Assembly (NCBI GenBank): GCA_963781035.1
Contig: CAWAEN010000004.1
Coordinates: 186,001 to 250,000, forward strand
Origin: SZUA-35 sp963781035
Lineage (GTDB): Bacteria > Actinomycetota > Acidimicrobiia > Acidimicrobiales > SZUA-35
Reading direction: 5' to 3'
Length of the DNA: 64,000 bases
How positions within the stretch are numbered: the first letter of the stretch is position 1; every line of letters starts with the position of its first letter. The notes below the pieces were generated by a model that saw nothing but the letters and a program-made list of their open reading frames with translations, was not told the origin of the DNA and did not search any database. The position numbers and the translations under genes were made by a program. Of this stretch, positions 8,578 through 17,164 are shown piece by piece.

Positions 8578-9489
8578 ATGTCCGAGGCCATCGAGCTGCG
8601 GAAGGTGGTGAAGACGTTCGGGCCGACGCGAGCCCTGGACGAGCTGGACCTCACCGTTGCTGTCGGCGAAGTGCACGGCTACCTCGGTCCGAACGGATCC
8701 GGGAAGTCGGTGACGATTCGCACCCTGCTCGGTCTGCTCCGCCAGGACAGCGGCGAGGCCAGGTTGTTGGGCGGGGATCCCTGGTCCGATGCTGTGGCGC
8801 TCCACCACCGGCTGGCCTACGTGCCGGGCGATGTCAGCCTCTGGCCGAACCTGACCGGTGGGGAGATCATCGACTACTTCGCTCGCCTTCGCGGTGACAG
8901 CGACCTCGGACGTCGCCAGGACCTGATCGAGCGTTTCGAGCTGGACCCGACCAAGAAGGCCGGCACCTATTCCAAGGGCAATCGCCAGAAGGTGGCGCTG
9001 ATCGTTGCGTTGTCGTCAGAGGCTGAACTCCTGCTGCTCGACGAACCCACGGCCGGCCTCGACCCGCTGATGGAAACGATCTTCCAGGAGTACGTGCAAT
9101 CGTTGGCCGCGACCGGGCGGACGGTTCTGCTGTCCAGCCACATCCTGGCCGAGGTCGAGAAGCTGTGCGATCGGGTGACGATCATCCGGAACGGTCGTGC
9201 CGTGCAGAGCGGCACCCTCGACGACCTCCGGACCACGACCCGTACTGCCATCACTGTGGCGACGGATCGTCCCATCGTCGGCCTCGACGACCAGCCCGGT
9301 GTGCATGCCGTTCGCAGTGTCGACAATCAGGTGCACTTCGAAGTCGACAATGCTGCTCTCGGGACGGCGATGAAACACGTTGCCGAGTTCGGAGTTCGTT
9401 CGCTCGTGAGCCAGCCGCCCACGTTGGAGGAGCTCTTCCTCCGCGAGTACGGAGCCACGCCAACCGGCGACAACGGGGCGACCTCGTGA
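8578..9489 (+). CDS. ABC transporter ATP-binding protein
   Basis: 303 residues from ATG 8578, which has the ribosome binding site GGAAGGAG six bases upstream. Walker A GPNGSGKS lies near residue 42, then the signature-motif variant TYSKGNRQK, Walker B LLLLDEPTAGLDP and the H-loop LLSSHILAEVE. This is the ATPase of an export-type ABC transporter (DrrA/CcmA group). Its TGA overlaps the GTG of the following permease (GTGA), so the two are translationally coupled. Confidence 0.92.
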   Translation: MSEAIELRKVVKTFGPTRALDELDLTVAVGEVHGYLGPNGSGKSVTIRTLLGLLRQDSGEARLLGGDPWSDAVALHHRLAYVPGDVSLWPNLTGGEIIDYFARLRGDSDLGRRQDLIERFELDPTKKAGTYSKGNRQKVALIVALSSEAELLLLDEPTAGLDPLMETIFQEYVQSLAATGRTVLLSSHILAEVEKLCDRVTIIRNGRAVQSGTLDDLRTTTRTAITVATDRPIVGLDDQPGVHAVRSVDNQVHFEVDNAALGTAMKHVAEFGVRSLVSQPPTLEELFLREYGATPTGDNGATS

Positions 9490-11102
9490 CTCCGGTGGCC
9501 GTGCGCACGACCGTCGGTCACCCGTTCGTCGGGGTCGGCCAGTTGCTGGTATTCATGGCTCGGCGCGATCGGTTGCGCGCACCGCTGTGGATCGTCGGCA
9601 TCGTCGGGCTGGTTGCGGTTTCTGCTGCGAGCATCATCGGCTTGTACGACTCGCCGGCCGGCTTGCAGGAGTACGCCGACCTCGCCGGCACGGAGAGCGC
9701 GATGAAGGTCGTCGCCGGGCCCGGCTATGGACTCGATGCGCCAACTCTCGGTGCGGTGATGATGAACGAGGTCCTCCTCTACTCCTTTGTGTCCGTGGCG
9801 CTCATGTGCATCTTCCTCACCGTTCGCCACACGCGTGCTGAAGAGGAGACGAACCGAACAGAACTCGTCCGATCGACGGCGGTGGGCCGCCACTCGATCC
9901 TGGCGGCAGCCGTGCTCTGGATCACGGCCATCAACGCCGTTGTCTGTGTCGGTCTGATCTCCAGCCTCATCGCCTTCGGCCTCGGGTCGCGTGGCACGCT
10001 TGCCTACGGCACCGCATGTTTCGGTGTCGGCCTCGTGGCAACGGGAACGGCAGCACTTGCTGCTCAGGTGGCCGGAACGGCCAGGGCAGCGCTGGGAGGA
10101 AGCGGTATCGCTCTTGGTGTGGCGTTCGTTTTGCGTGCGGTCGGCGATCTGGGGACAGCAGGGGTCGTGTGGCTGTCGCCGCTCGGCTGGGCCCAGTCGA
10201 TTCGGGCCTTCGCCGACGAACGGTGGTGGGTGTTGGCGGCGTTGATCCTGGGCGCAGTCGTCCTGTTGGCTGCCGCACTCATGGTGGCCGCCAGGCGCGA
10301 CTACGGGTCTGGTGTTCTCACGCAACGGGCCGGCCCGAGCTCGGCCGGGCGACTGTTGTCGACGCCGCTCGGGTTGGCGGCGCGACTCCAGCGCACCGCG
10401 GTCATCAGCTGGACGCTCGCCTTGGCGATGATGGGGTTCTTCTACGGCATCGTTGCTGACGAGGCCGACAAGTTCCTCGAGAACGAGGCCATTGCCGAGA
10501 TGTTCGCCCAAGCCGGTGGTGGCTCACCGGCCGAGATCTTCCTTGCGACCTCCGTGGTGATCCTCGGCCTGATCACGTCTGGTTTCACCGTGTCGAGCGT
10601 GCTGCGGCTCCGGGGTGAGGAGACGGGCGGGCGGGCCGAGGCCGTGTTGGCGACTCCGGTGGCCAGACGACGGTGGCTCTGGAGCCACCTGGCGGTTTCG
10701 GTCCTCGGGACCCTGCTCATCATGGTGGCAGCGGGAATGGCGGTGGGGTTGGGCTACGGGCTCCAGGTCGGTGACCTCGGCGAGATCCTCTCGATGTCGG
10801 GAGCGGCGGCCAACATGGTCCCGGCGCTGCTCGTGCTGTCCGGCATCGCGGTGGCCCTGATCGGGTTCCGACCTGGGTGGGCGACCCTCTCCTGGCTGGC
10901 AGTTGCGGTCTGCACGGTCGTGTCGTTCCTGGGTGAGATGCTGGATCTGCCACAGTGGGCCCGCAACGTCTCGCCGTTTCAGCACGTTCCGGCAGTCCCG
11001 GCGGCGGAATTCGCGCTGACTCCGACCCTCGTCCTGCTCGTGGTCGCGCTCGTCTTGATGGCGTTCGCCACGATGGCCATGGATCGCCGCGACGTCGGCT
11101 GA
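9486..11102 (+). CDS. ABC-2 type exporter permease, TnrB3-like (polyketide antibiotic exporter family)
   Basis: 538 residues from GTG 9486, overlapping the ATPase stop. About 12 hydrophobic segments form two homologous halves; an internal repeat is visible as HTRAEEETNRTELVRSTAVG in the first half and RLRGEETGGRAEAVLATPVA in the second. This duplicated architecture is typical of COG3559 permeases annotated as exporters of polyketide antibiotics. With the upstream ATPase it makes a two-gene exporter. No biosynthetic cluster is adjacent, so the substrate is unknown and self-protection is only a guess. Confidence 0.82.
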   Translation: MTPVAVRTTVGHPFVGVGQLLVFMARRDRLRAPLWIVGIVGLVAVSAASIIGLYDSPAGLQEYADLAGTESAMKVVAGPGYGLDAPTLGAVMMNEVLLYSFVSVALMCIFLTVRHTRAEEETNRTELVRSTAVGRHSILAAAVLWITAINAVVCVGLISSLIAFGLGSRGTLAYGTACFGVGLVATGTAALAAQVAGTARAALGGSGIALGVAFVLRAVGDLGTAGVVWLSPLGWAQSIRAFADERWWVLAALILGAVVLLAAALMVAARRDYGSGVLTQRAGPSSAGRLLSTPLGLAARLQRTAVISWTLALAMMGFFYGIVADEADKFLENEAIAEMFAQAGGGSPAEIFLATSVVILGLITSGFTVSSVLRLRGEETGGRAEAVLATPVARRRWLWSHLAVSVLGTLLIMVAAGMAVGLGYGLQVGDLGEILSMSGAAANMVPALLVLSGIAVALIGFRPGWATLSWLAVAVCTVVSFLGEMLDLPQWARNVSPFQHVPAVPAAEFALTPTLVLLVVALVLMAFATMAMDRRDVG

Positions 11103-11110
11103 GGCAACGC

Positions 11111-12349
11111 TCAGGTCGTCGCGTTGGTTGCCGGACCAACCCGAGCCGCCGATGTGATCGGGGGTAGACGCAGGGTCAGCAACCAGGTGACGGCCAGGAA
11201 GGCGGCGGACCCCCACAGGGCTGCCTCGAGTCCACCCCAGAGTGCCAGGACGCCCGAGAGCAGGGTGCCGACGAGTCGGCCGGTGGCGTTGGCGGAGTAG
11301 TAGAAGCCCACGTCGAGCGAGACATCGTCGCCTTCGGCGTAGGCGAGGATGAGGTAGGAGTGGAGCGAAGAGTTGAGCGCGAACACGATGCCGAAGACGA
11401 TCAGCCCGCCGACGACAGCGATGGTGGTCTGGATGTCGAGGCTCACCGTCACCGCGATCAGCGCCGACACCGCAGCCAATGTCAACGCCCAACGTCTGGC
11501 GGCGACGATCTCGGCCGTCCCGCCATCGAGGGCCGGGCGGAGGAACCGGGGAGCCGCCGATTGCACGATGCCGTAGCCGATGACCCACAACGCCAGGAAC
11601 CCGCCGATCCCCTCGAACGACCATCCGAGGACGTCGTCGAGAAACACCGGCAGGGCCACGACGAACCAGATGTCGCGCGAACCGAAGAGGAAGAAGCGGG
11701 CTGCCGCAAGTCGGTTGACGGCCGTCGACTTGGACAGGATCGATCGCAGCGGGGTCTTCTTCGCTGCTCTCCCGATGTCCTCGTCGAGCAGCACCGCCAC
11801 CAGTATCAGCGCGGCAGCAATGAGGCCGGCCATGGACCACAGTGCGGCGTCGTATCCGATCCACGACAAGAGCGCGGCTCCGACGAAGAAACCGACACCC
11901 TTGAGCGCGTTCTTCGATCCGGTGAGGACGGCGACCATGCGAAAGAGGGCACCGTCGGCGTCGCCGGCCACGAACTTCACGGCGCTCTTCGAGCTCATCT
12001 TCGTGAGATCCTTCGCCACCCCGGACAACGCTTGGGCTCCCATGACGAATCCGACCGAGACCCCTTCCTTCCATCCCGGGTCGTGGAACGTCAGTGCCGC
12101 CAGTGCGACCACCTGGAGGCCGAGCCCCGTGAGCAGTGTCCGATTGAGACCGGACCGAGCGCCGACCCACCCGCCGACGAGGTTGGTGACGATCCCCATG
12201 AACTCGTACAGGAGGAACAGGAATGCAATCGACACCGGCGAGTAGCCGAGCTCGTGGAAATACAGGAGCACCAGCATGCGCAACGCGCCGTCGGTGAGGG
12301 TGAACGCCCAGTACCCGCCGGTGACGAGTGCGTAGTTCCGGACCTTCAT
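11111..12349 (-). CDS. arsJ: Organoarsenical efflux MFS permease ArsJ
   Basis: 412 residues, MFS fold. The N-terminus YWAFTLTDGALRMLVLLYFH followed by ELGYSP, FLFLLYEFMGIVTNL and GGWVGARSGL is the pattern I know from ArsJ. ArsJ exports 1-arseno-3-phosphoglycerate, which decomposes outside to arsenate. The ATG at 12349 overlaps the stop of the upstream GAPDH gene (ATGA), and a GAPDH partner is the defining context of ArsJ. No arsR, arsC or acr3 gene is seen nearby. Confidence 0.88.
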   Translation of the reverse strand: MKVRNYALVTGGYWAFTLTDGALRMLVLLYFHELGYSPVSIAFLFLLYEFMGIVTNLVGGWVGARSGLNRTLLTGLGLQVVALAALTFHDPGWKEGVSVGFVMGAQALSGVAKDLTKMSSKSAVKFVAGDADGALFRMVAVLTGSKNALKGVGFFVGAALLSWIGYDAALWSMAGLIAAALILVAVLLDEDIGRAAKKTPLRSILSKSTAVNRLAAARFFLFGSRDIWFVVALPVFLDDVLGWSFEGIGGFLALWVIGYGIVQSAAPRFLRPALDGGTAEIVAARRWALTLAAVSALIAVTVSLDIQTTIAVVGGLIVFGIVFALNSSLHSYLILAYAEGDDVSLDVGFYYSANATGRLVGTLLSGVLALWGGLEAALWGSAAFLAVTWLLTLRLPPITSAARVGPATNATT

Positions 12350-13365
12350 CGCGCCGGGAGGGTCGAAGCCACGCGTTCGGTGAGGTCGGCCATGCGGAAG
12401 GCGTATCCGTATTCGTTGTCGTACCAGATCAGGATCTTGACCATTCGGCCATCGACCACGAACGTGGACGGTCCATCCACGATGCCGGACCGGGTGTCGT
12501 TCGTGTAGTCGGCCGACACGAGCGGACGGTCCTCGAACCCGAGGATTCCGGCCAGCTCGCCCTGGGATGCTTCTCGGAGAAGCCCGTTGACCTCGTCGGC
12601 GGTGACGTCGCGCTGCATCGTGAAGACGGCGTCGGTCAGCGATGCGTTGAGCAGCGGCACCCGAACCGCCAGTCCGTTGAGTTTCCCGGCGAGCTCCGGG
12701 TAGATCATCGTGATCGCCGTGGCCGAACCGGTGCTCGTCGGAATCAAGGAGTTCAAGGCCGAGCGGGCTCGGCGCAGATCCTTGTGGGGAGCGTCGACGA
12801 CCACCTGCGTGTTGGTGACGTCGTGGATCGTCGTGATCGCCCCGCGTTCGATGCCGATCTGCTCGTGAAGCACTTTGACGACCGGGGCCAGGCAGTTCGT
12901 CGTGCACGACGCCGCGGTCACGATGTGATCGGTCGCGGGGTCGTAGAGCTGGTCGTTGCAGCCCATCACGATGTTCAGAACCCCGTCGCTCTTGACCGGA
13001 GCGGCAACGATCACCTTGCGAATCGCCCGTCCGAAGTAGGGCGCCAGCGTTTCGGTTGTCCTGAAGGCGCCGCTGCACTCCAGCACGACATCGACGCCCG
13101 CCTCGTCCCACGGCACGGCCCCTGGGGTGTCGTGCGACGAGAAGCCGACCTCGTGGCCGTCGATCCTGAGCGTGGCGCCATCGGTGCCGACCGACCCGGG
13201 GTAGCGCCCGTGCACCGTGTCGAAGTCCAGCAGGTGTGCGGCGGTGGTGGCATCGCCCGCGTGTTCGTTCACATGCACCAACTGCAGATTCGGGCGGTCG
13301 CGTAGGCCGCGCACGACCAGGCGGCCGATGCGCCCGAACCCGTTGATTCCGATTCGAACGGTCAT
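12346..13365 (-). CDS. gap: ArsJ-associated glyceraldehyde-3-phosphate dehydrogenase
   Basis: 339 residues, type I GAPDH. The Rossmann start RIGINGFGRIGRLVVRGL, the catalytic SCTTNC, and the C-terminal WYDNEYGYAFRMADL are present. In ArsJ operons the enzyme uses arsenate in place of phosphate to form 1-arseno-3-phosphoglycerate, which ArsJ removes. It is first in the pair and overlaps arsJ by 4 nt. A house-keeping glycolytic role cannot be ruled out from sequence alone, but no pgk or tpi gene adjoins it. Confidence 0.9.
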   Translation of the reverse strand: MTVRIGINGFGRIGRLVVRGLRDRPNLQLVHVNEHAGDATTAAHLLDFDTVHGRYPGSVGTDGATLRIDGHEVGFSSHDTPGAVPWDEAGVDVVLECSGAFRTTETLAPYFGRAIRKVIVAAPVKSDGVLNIVMGCNDQLYDPATDHIVTAASCTTNCLAPVVKVLHEQIGIERGAITTIHDVTNTQVVVDAPHKDLRRARSALNSLIPTSTGSATAITMIYPELAGKLNGLAVRVPLLNASLTDAVFTMQRDVTADEVNGLLREASQGELAGILGFEDRPLVSADYTNDTRSGIVDGPSTFVVDGRMVKILIWYDNEYGYAFRMADLTERVASTLPAR

Positions 13366-13392
13366 GTGGAGCCTCTCCTCGTCAATGCCGAG

Positions 13393-13470
13393 ACGTTCTC
13401 CGGTGCAGTGCCGGCGAAGTCGGTCATTCGGTCATGTCTATCACTCGGCACGCACTGACCGAGAGAACGT
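13393..13470. promoter_or_regulatory. Split inverted repeat upstream of gap-arsJ
   Basis: ACGTTCTC (13393-13400) and GAGAACGT (13463-13470) form an 8-bp inverted pair 62 bp apart in the divergent promoter region between gap-arsJ and the Thr-rich protein gene. It could be two operator half-sites or chance. No arsenic-responsive regulator gene is visible nearby. Confidence 0.2.
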
Positions 13471-13584
13471 TCAATGGACTTCGAGTGAACGGATTCCGGC
13501 CACGTGGTGACCTTCGTCCCTTGGGATGGTCCAGGCGTGAGCCCATGCTTCGGGCGATAGATCACTCCTACGAAGGATCCTCCC

Positions 13585-14473
13585 ATGGCTGACCAGATTC
13601 CTTCTTCGACACCACCCGTCGACCCGAACCAGAGGCCTCCGCGGGATGGGGTGCCCCAATGGTTTCTCGGTGCAGCAGGCGTCCTGTTGATCGCGATTCT
13701 TGCCGGTGTCCTCGTCCTGTTGTTCCTCGATGACGGGGAGGTCGTCGAGACGGTCGAGACCACGGTGTCATCGGTCTCGACGACATCGGAGGACTCGACC
13801 ACCACGACGACGGACTCGGCCACCACGTCGAGCGATGAGCCGACGACGACCGCCCTCACGACGACGACCGAGGCGTCTACGAGCACCGAGCCGGATTCGA
13901 CCTCGACGATCCCTCGAAGACTACGCGACGGCAGTGTGGCCGTGGTTCGACTCCGACGTTCGCTACAACGACCCGCTCGAGGCGGCCGTCGGTTTCGCCA
14001 CTGACTACCTGGGTTTCGTGGAGCCGGTCGTTGGCGAGTTCCTGCAAGGAGACAGCAGGTCCGGCGAGGTGGAGGTCCAACCAACGATCGAAGGACCGGT
14101 GACGACCGTGCTCGTCAGACAACTGGGGAGTGACGATCAGTGGTGGGTGCTGGGCGCTGTCGCTTCGAACATCCTCGTGGAGGAGCCCGATGCCTTCTGT
14201 GAGGTGTCGTCTCCCTTGACCGTGGCCGGCGAAGCCCTTGCGTTCGAGGGCAACGTCGAGGTCCAGCTTCGAGCGGACGGCTCCGAGGATGCGTTGGCCA
14301 CGACGTCGGTCATCGGTGGCGGATCCGAGATGGCCCCGTTCACGGGTGAGCTGACGTTCGTGGCTCCCGGCACGGACTCCGGTGCGATCGTCTTCCTCAG
14401 CCGAAATGCTCGGGACGGAGGGGTGTGGGAGGCAAGCGTCATCCGGATCTCGTTCGGGGCCGGCGGCTGCTGA
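13585..14473 (+). CDS. Membrane-anchored Thr-rich protein, function unknown (frameshifted)
   Basis: ATG 13585 starts a short cytoplasmic segment, one transmembrane helix (about residues 33-52, FLGAAGVLLIAILAGVLVLL) and a Thr/Ser-rich spacer. The extracytoplasmic domain continues in the next frame from about 13918 (SLEDYATAVWPWF onward) to TGA 14473. It contains two Cys, one in DAFCEVSSP and one at the very C-terminus. One CG restored near 13909 (ACGCGATCC) joins the halves into about 296 residues. The C-terminal half resembles the GerMN/Gmad2-type domains often tethered this way in actinobacteria, though I cannot confirm it. Confidence 0.6.
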
Positions 14474-14476
14474 GGC

Positions 14477-14527
14477 TGCCCGAAAACCGACACTGCCCGA
14501 AAACCGACACTGCCCGAAAACCGACAC
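14477..14527. repeat. Three perfect 17-bp tandem repeats
   Basis: TGCCCGAAAACCGACAC occurs three times without spacer right after the stop of the Thr-rich protein gene. The minus-strand complement has TTTTC runs and follows the tRNA terminator hairpin, so it may supply repeated termination points. Confidence 0.85.
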
Positions 14528-14528
14528 C

Positions 14529-14554
14529 GGGTCGGCACCAAGCGGTGCCGACCC
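14529..14554 (-). terminator. Bidirectional hairpin ending the tRNA cluster
   Basis: Perfect 11-bp stem GGGTCGGCACC/GGTGCCGACCC with a 4-nt loop. It lies 12 nt beyond the 3' end of tRNA-Phe and is followed on the minus strand by GGTGTCGGTTTTCGGG. It also lies downstream of the plus-strand Thr-rich protein gene. Confidence 0.75.
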
Positions 14555-14566
14555 AGTGTTGCTCGG

Positions 14567-14639
14567 TGGTCGGGACCGGCGTCGATCCGGTGACCTACCG
14601 CTTTTCAGGCGGTCGCTCTGCCAACTGAGCTACCCGACC
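14567..14639 (-). tRNA. tRNA-Phe (GAA)
   Basis: Cloverleaf of 73 nt: acceptor GGTCGGG/CCCGACC, D-arm GCTCAGTTGGCAGAGC, anticodon loop CTGAAAA on stem ACCGC/GCGGT, T-arm ACCGG/CCGGT, discriminator A. The T-loop starts with A instead of the usual T (ATCGACG). Last tRNA of the Glu-Asp-Phe cluster. Confidence 0.95.
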
Positions 14640-14649
14640 ATGTATTGAC

Positions 14650-14812
14650 TCGGGCCCCTGGGGGCCCTCCTCAAACCGGAGAAATTCGCAAGGCGAATTT
14701 CTCCACCTGGGCTGAACGAGAGGAACCTGCACGGAGCAAGCCTCTGACCGTTTCCTCGGAGAAATTCGCGCAGCGAATTTCTCCAAGAAACTGAAGCCCC
14801 CCAGGGGGCTGA
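14650..14812. repeat. Paired palindromes in the Phe-Asp tRNA spacer
   Basis: Two nearly identical 27-bp palindromes, GGAGAAATTCG-N5-CGAATTTCTCC, lie at 14678-14704 and 14758-14784. Outside them are two GC-rich hairpins (GGGCCCCTGGGGGCCC at 14652-14667 and AGCCCCCCAGGGGGCT at 14795-14810). The arrangement is GC hairpin, AT hairpin, AT hairpin, GC hairpin. These could be tRNA processing or termination signals or a small repeat element. Confidence 0.75.
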
Positions 14813-14820
14813 AGTTTCCG

Positions 14821-14895
14821 CGGTCCCGACGAGATTTGAACTCGCGACCTCCGCCTTGACAGGGCGGCGTGCACTCCAGACTGCACTACGGGACC
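14821..14895 (-). tRNA. tRNA-Asp (GTC)
   Basis: Acceptor GGTCCCG/CGGGACC, anticodon loop CTGTCAA on stem CCGCC/GGCGG, T-loop TTCAAAT, discriminator G, as expected for Asp. 75 nt. Middle member of the cluster. Confidence 0.95.
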
Positions 14896-14992
14896 TTGCC
14901 ACTCTCCACGAGCGAACTCGTGGCGAGAGACCGGTGACTATAGGGGCAGGTGGATCCTTTTGCTTCAAGAATCCAACCCGCCGATATCGACG

Positions 14993-15065
14993 TACCCCCA
15001 ACGGGATTCGAACCCGTGTTCCTGCCGTGAAAGGGCAGTGTCCTAGGCCGCTGAACGATGGGGGC
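14993..15065 (-). tRNA. tRNA-Glu (TTC)
   Basis: Acceptor GCCCCCA/TGGGGGT with discriminator A, anticodon loop CTTTCAC on stem CTGCC/GGCAG, T-loop TTCGAAT. 73 nt. First member of the minus-strand Glu-Asp-Phe cluster. Confidence 0.95.
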
Positions 15066-15190
15066 CAGAAACACCCGAGGATGCTCCACCCCGAAACGAG
15101 GCTGCGCCAATCTAGCACTGCTGATCGCTTCGTCCAACGGGGGAGTGGGGCGATCCAGGTCGCCGCCGGTCGAGGGCTACAGTCCGCCTC

Positions 15191-15808
15191 GTGATCGTCA
15201 GGTCTGGGCTCGTCAGGACGGGGGCTGCGGCGGCGCTCGGATATCTCCTCGGGTCTTTTCCCAGTGCCGACCTGGTCAGTCGGTCGATGGGTGGGTCCGA
15301 TCCTCGCCGCTCTGGCTCTGGCAACCCAGGTGCCGCCAATGTTGCGTCGACCATCGGGCCGACGGCCGGCTTCGTGACGTTGGTCGCAGACATCGGAAAG
15401 GGTGCCGCCGCCGGACGGCTCGGACTGCGGCTCGCCGGTTCCGTCGGCGCCGACGCCGCGGCGACGGCGGCTGTCATCGGACACTGTCACCCCGTGTGGA
15501 GCGAGTTCCGCGGCGGCAAGGGCGTGGCGACCAGCGTTGGTCAGGTGCTGGCCACCTTTCCCGCCTACTTCCCGCTCGACCTCGCCGTCGCAGTGGCGAC
15601 AGCAGCACTCCCCGGCTGGAAGCAGCGGGCCTTCGCAGCGACGACCGTCTCGTCGGTGGCCTGGGTCGCCGGCTCGGCAGTGTGGTGGCGGCGACAGCTG
15701 CCGAATGCCTGGGGTCCGACGCCGTCGATGTCGCTTCCTCTCGGGGCACTCGCCTCGTCCCTCGTCATCCGAGGACGATTCCTCGACGCAGATCGGCGTG
15801 CGCCATGA
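15191..15808 (+). CDS. plsY: Glycerol-3-phosphate acyltransferase PlsY
   Basis: Integral membrane enzyme that transfers the acyl group from acyl-phosphate to glycerol-3-phosphate, the first acylation step of phospholipid synthesis. 205 residues with several hydrophobic helices. The three PlsY motifs are visible: GSFPSADLVSR, the glycine-rich SGNPGAANV, and GHCHPVWSEFRGGKGVAT. The GTG start 15191 is the first that precedes family-like sequence. The stop overlaps the ATG of the DegV gene (ATGA), so the two lipid genes are co-translated. Confidence 0.92.
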   Translation: MIVRSGLVRTGAAAALGYLLGSFPSADLVSRSMGGSDPRRSGSGNPGAANVASTIGPTAGFVTLVADIGKGAAAGRLGLRLAGSVGADAAATAAVIGHCHPVWSEFRGGKGVATSVGQVLATFPAYFPLDLAVAVATAALPGWKQRAFAATTVSSVAWVAGSAVWWRRQLPNAWGPTPSMSLPLGALASSLVIRGRFLDADRRAP

Positions 15809-16668
15809 CGATCGCCTTGGTGACGGACTCGTCCTCGCAGCTCTCGCCGGCACTGGCCGCTCGCTTCTCGGCCCGCGTCGTCCCGGTGACCGTGTCCATC
15901 GACGGGACCGATCACCGCGAAGGTGTCGACATCACCGCCGATGGCTTCTACGAGTTGCTGCGCGCCGCCGAACGGTCTGGGCGTGGGGCGCCCGAGGTCG
16001 CGACCGCTCAGCCCAGCGCCGCGGCCTTCGTCGCTGCCTTCGAGGAGGCGATCGCCGATGGGGCCGATGCGATTCTCGCAATCCTCGTCGGATCGGCCTA
16101 CTCCGGAGCGGTGAACAGCGCTGAGGTCGCGGCACGAACGGTCATGGCGCACCACTCGGACATCACGGTCTCGGTCGTCGACTCGGGAACGGCGTCGTTC
16201 GGGATCTCTTGTGCGCTGTGGGCTGCCGCCGATGCCGTCGCCAGCGGTGTCGACCTGGACCAAGCGGGTGCCGCCGCACTCGATCGTGCGGCACACACGT
16301 CGTCTGTCTTCGTGATCGACGGTCTGGAGTTGGCCCGTCGCTCCGGACGCTTCGGTCAGGTCGATCTCGAGACCGGGGATGAAGTGATGGTGTTCACCTC
16401 CGGCCCGGCCGGTCTGGACGTCATCGGCAACGCCAAGACGACGACCGAGGCACTCGATCTGATGGTCGGCGCGCTCGTTGCGACGAGCGAACCCGTGACA
16501 GTGGCGGTCGGCCGAGCGGGGCCGCAGGTCGATGACGTCACGACGGCCTTCCGCGAGCGGCTCGTGGCCGAGCCGAGCGTCGTCGATGTCGTCGACTACC
16601 GGGTCGGTCCATCGATCGCGGTCCACACCGGTCCCGCCACCGTTGGTGCCTTCGTCTTTCCCCTCTGA
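15805..16668 (+). CDS. DegV family fatty-acid-binding protein
   Basis: 287 residues from ATG 15805. The N-terminal VTDSSSQL, the central VGSAYSGAVNSAEVAA and VVDSGTASFG are the DegV fatty-acid pocket motifs. In Gram-positive bacteria DegV proteins (FakB) deliver fatty acids to the FakA kinase, making acyl-phosphate, which is the substrate of PlsY. The 4-nt overlap with plsY fits that route. No fakA is seen in the window. Confidence 0.9.
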   Translation: MTIALVTDSSSQLSPALAARFSARVVPVTVSIDGTDHREGVDITADGFYELLRAAERSGRGAPEVATAQPSAAAFVAAFEEAIADGADAILAILVGSAYSGAVNSAEVAARTVMAHHSDITVSVVDSGTASFGISCALWAAADAVASGVDLDQAGAAALDRAAHTSSVFVIDGLELARRSGRFGQVDLETGDEVMVFTSGPAGLDVIGNAKTTTEALDLMVGALVATSEPVTVAVGRAGPQVDDVTTAFRERLVAEPSVVDVVDYRVGPSIAVHTGPATVGAFVFPL

Positions 16669-16672
16669 TCAG

Positions 16673-17164
16673 TCAGTCGTCGGTTGGTTCGGGAAGAGCG
16701 TCGCTCAATGCCTCCACGATCTCGTGGAGGACCGATCCGAGCACGTGGTAGATCTCGAGGATCGGGAGTCGAGGATCGTCCGGGTCGACGTCGGCGTACG
16801 AGTCGTCTTCGGCCACATCGAGCTTGGTCCCGATCACGAGGCGGAGGTCGTTCGTGAGTGCCATCCAGTCCGTGAGCTCGTCCTCGGTGAGCACCTCGTT
16901 GTCGTGGGTTCGCCGCACGGTGGCGACGGCGACGCGGCGGGCGTCGCTCAGCTCGGACCGTGCCAGGATCTGGTAGCCGGCATCCTTCTCGGGGTCGTCC
17001 GGATAAGCCGTGGGGAAGAGTCGTCTGAGATCGGGATCGTCGGAGTCGATGACCTCTTCGAGCTGTCCCCCGAGGTCGACGAGCAGCGCGGGAATGCTGC
17101 GATGGAACGACTGGACGAAGGTGCCGTCGCTCCGCCGCTTGACCGCTCGGTTGCGGAAGATCAT
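16673..17164 (-). CDS. DUF2017 family protein
   Basis: 163 residues from ATG 17164, acidic (many Asp and Glu), with no membrane segment. In actinobacteria DUF2017 proteins follow clpS, as here, where its ATG overlaps the clpS stop by 4 nt (ATGA). The biochemical role is unknown; the conserved coupling to the Clp adaptor suggests a link to regulated proteolysis. Confidence 0.8.
   Translation of the reverse strand: MIFRNRAVKRRSDGTFVQSFHRSIPALLVDLGGQLEEVIDSDDPDLRRLFPTAYPDDPEKDAGYQILARSELSDARRVAVATVRRTHDNEVLTEDELTDWMALTNDLRLVIGTKLDVAEDDSYADVDPDDPRLPILEIYHVLGSVLHEIVEALSDALPEPTDD

Noticed and set aside
12350..13111. Minus-strand N-terminal extension of ArsJ through the gap gene
   Set aside because: It is an out-of-frame reading of gap; the ATG at 12349 overlaps the gap stop and starts an ArsJ-like N-terminus.
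13362..14084. Minus-strand 240-codon frame opposite the Thr-rich protein
   Set aside because: Val/Ser repeats mirror the Thr codons of the plus-strand linker; the plus strand has a transmembrane anchor and a sensible domain.
14477..14527. Possible CRISPR-like array
   Set aside because: Three 17-bp copies with no spacers are a plain tandem repeat; no cas genes are in the window.
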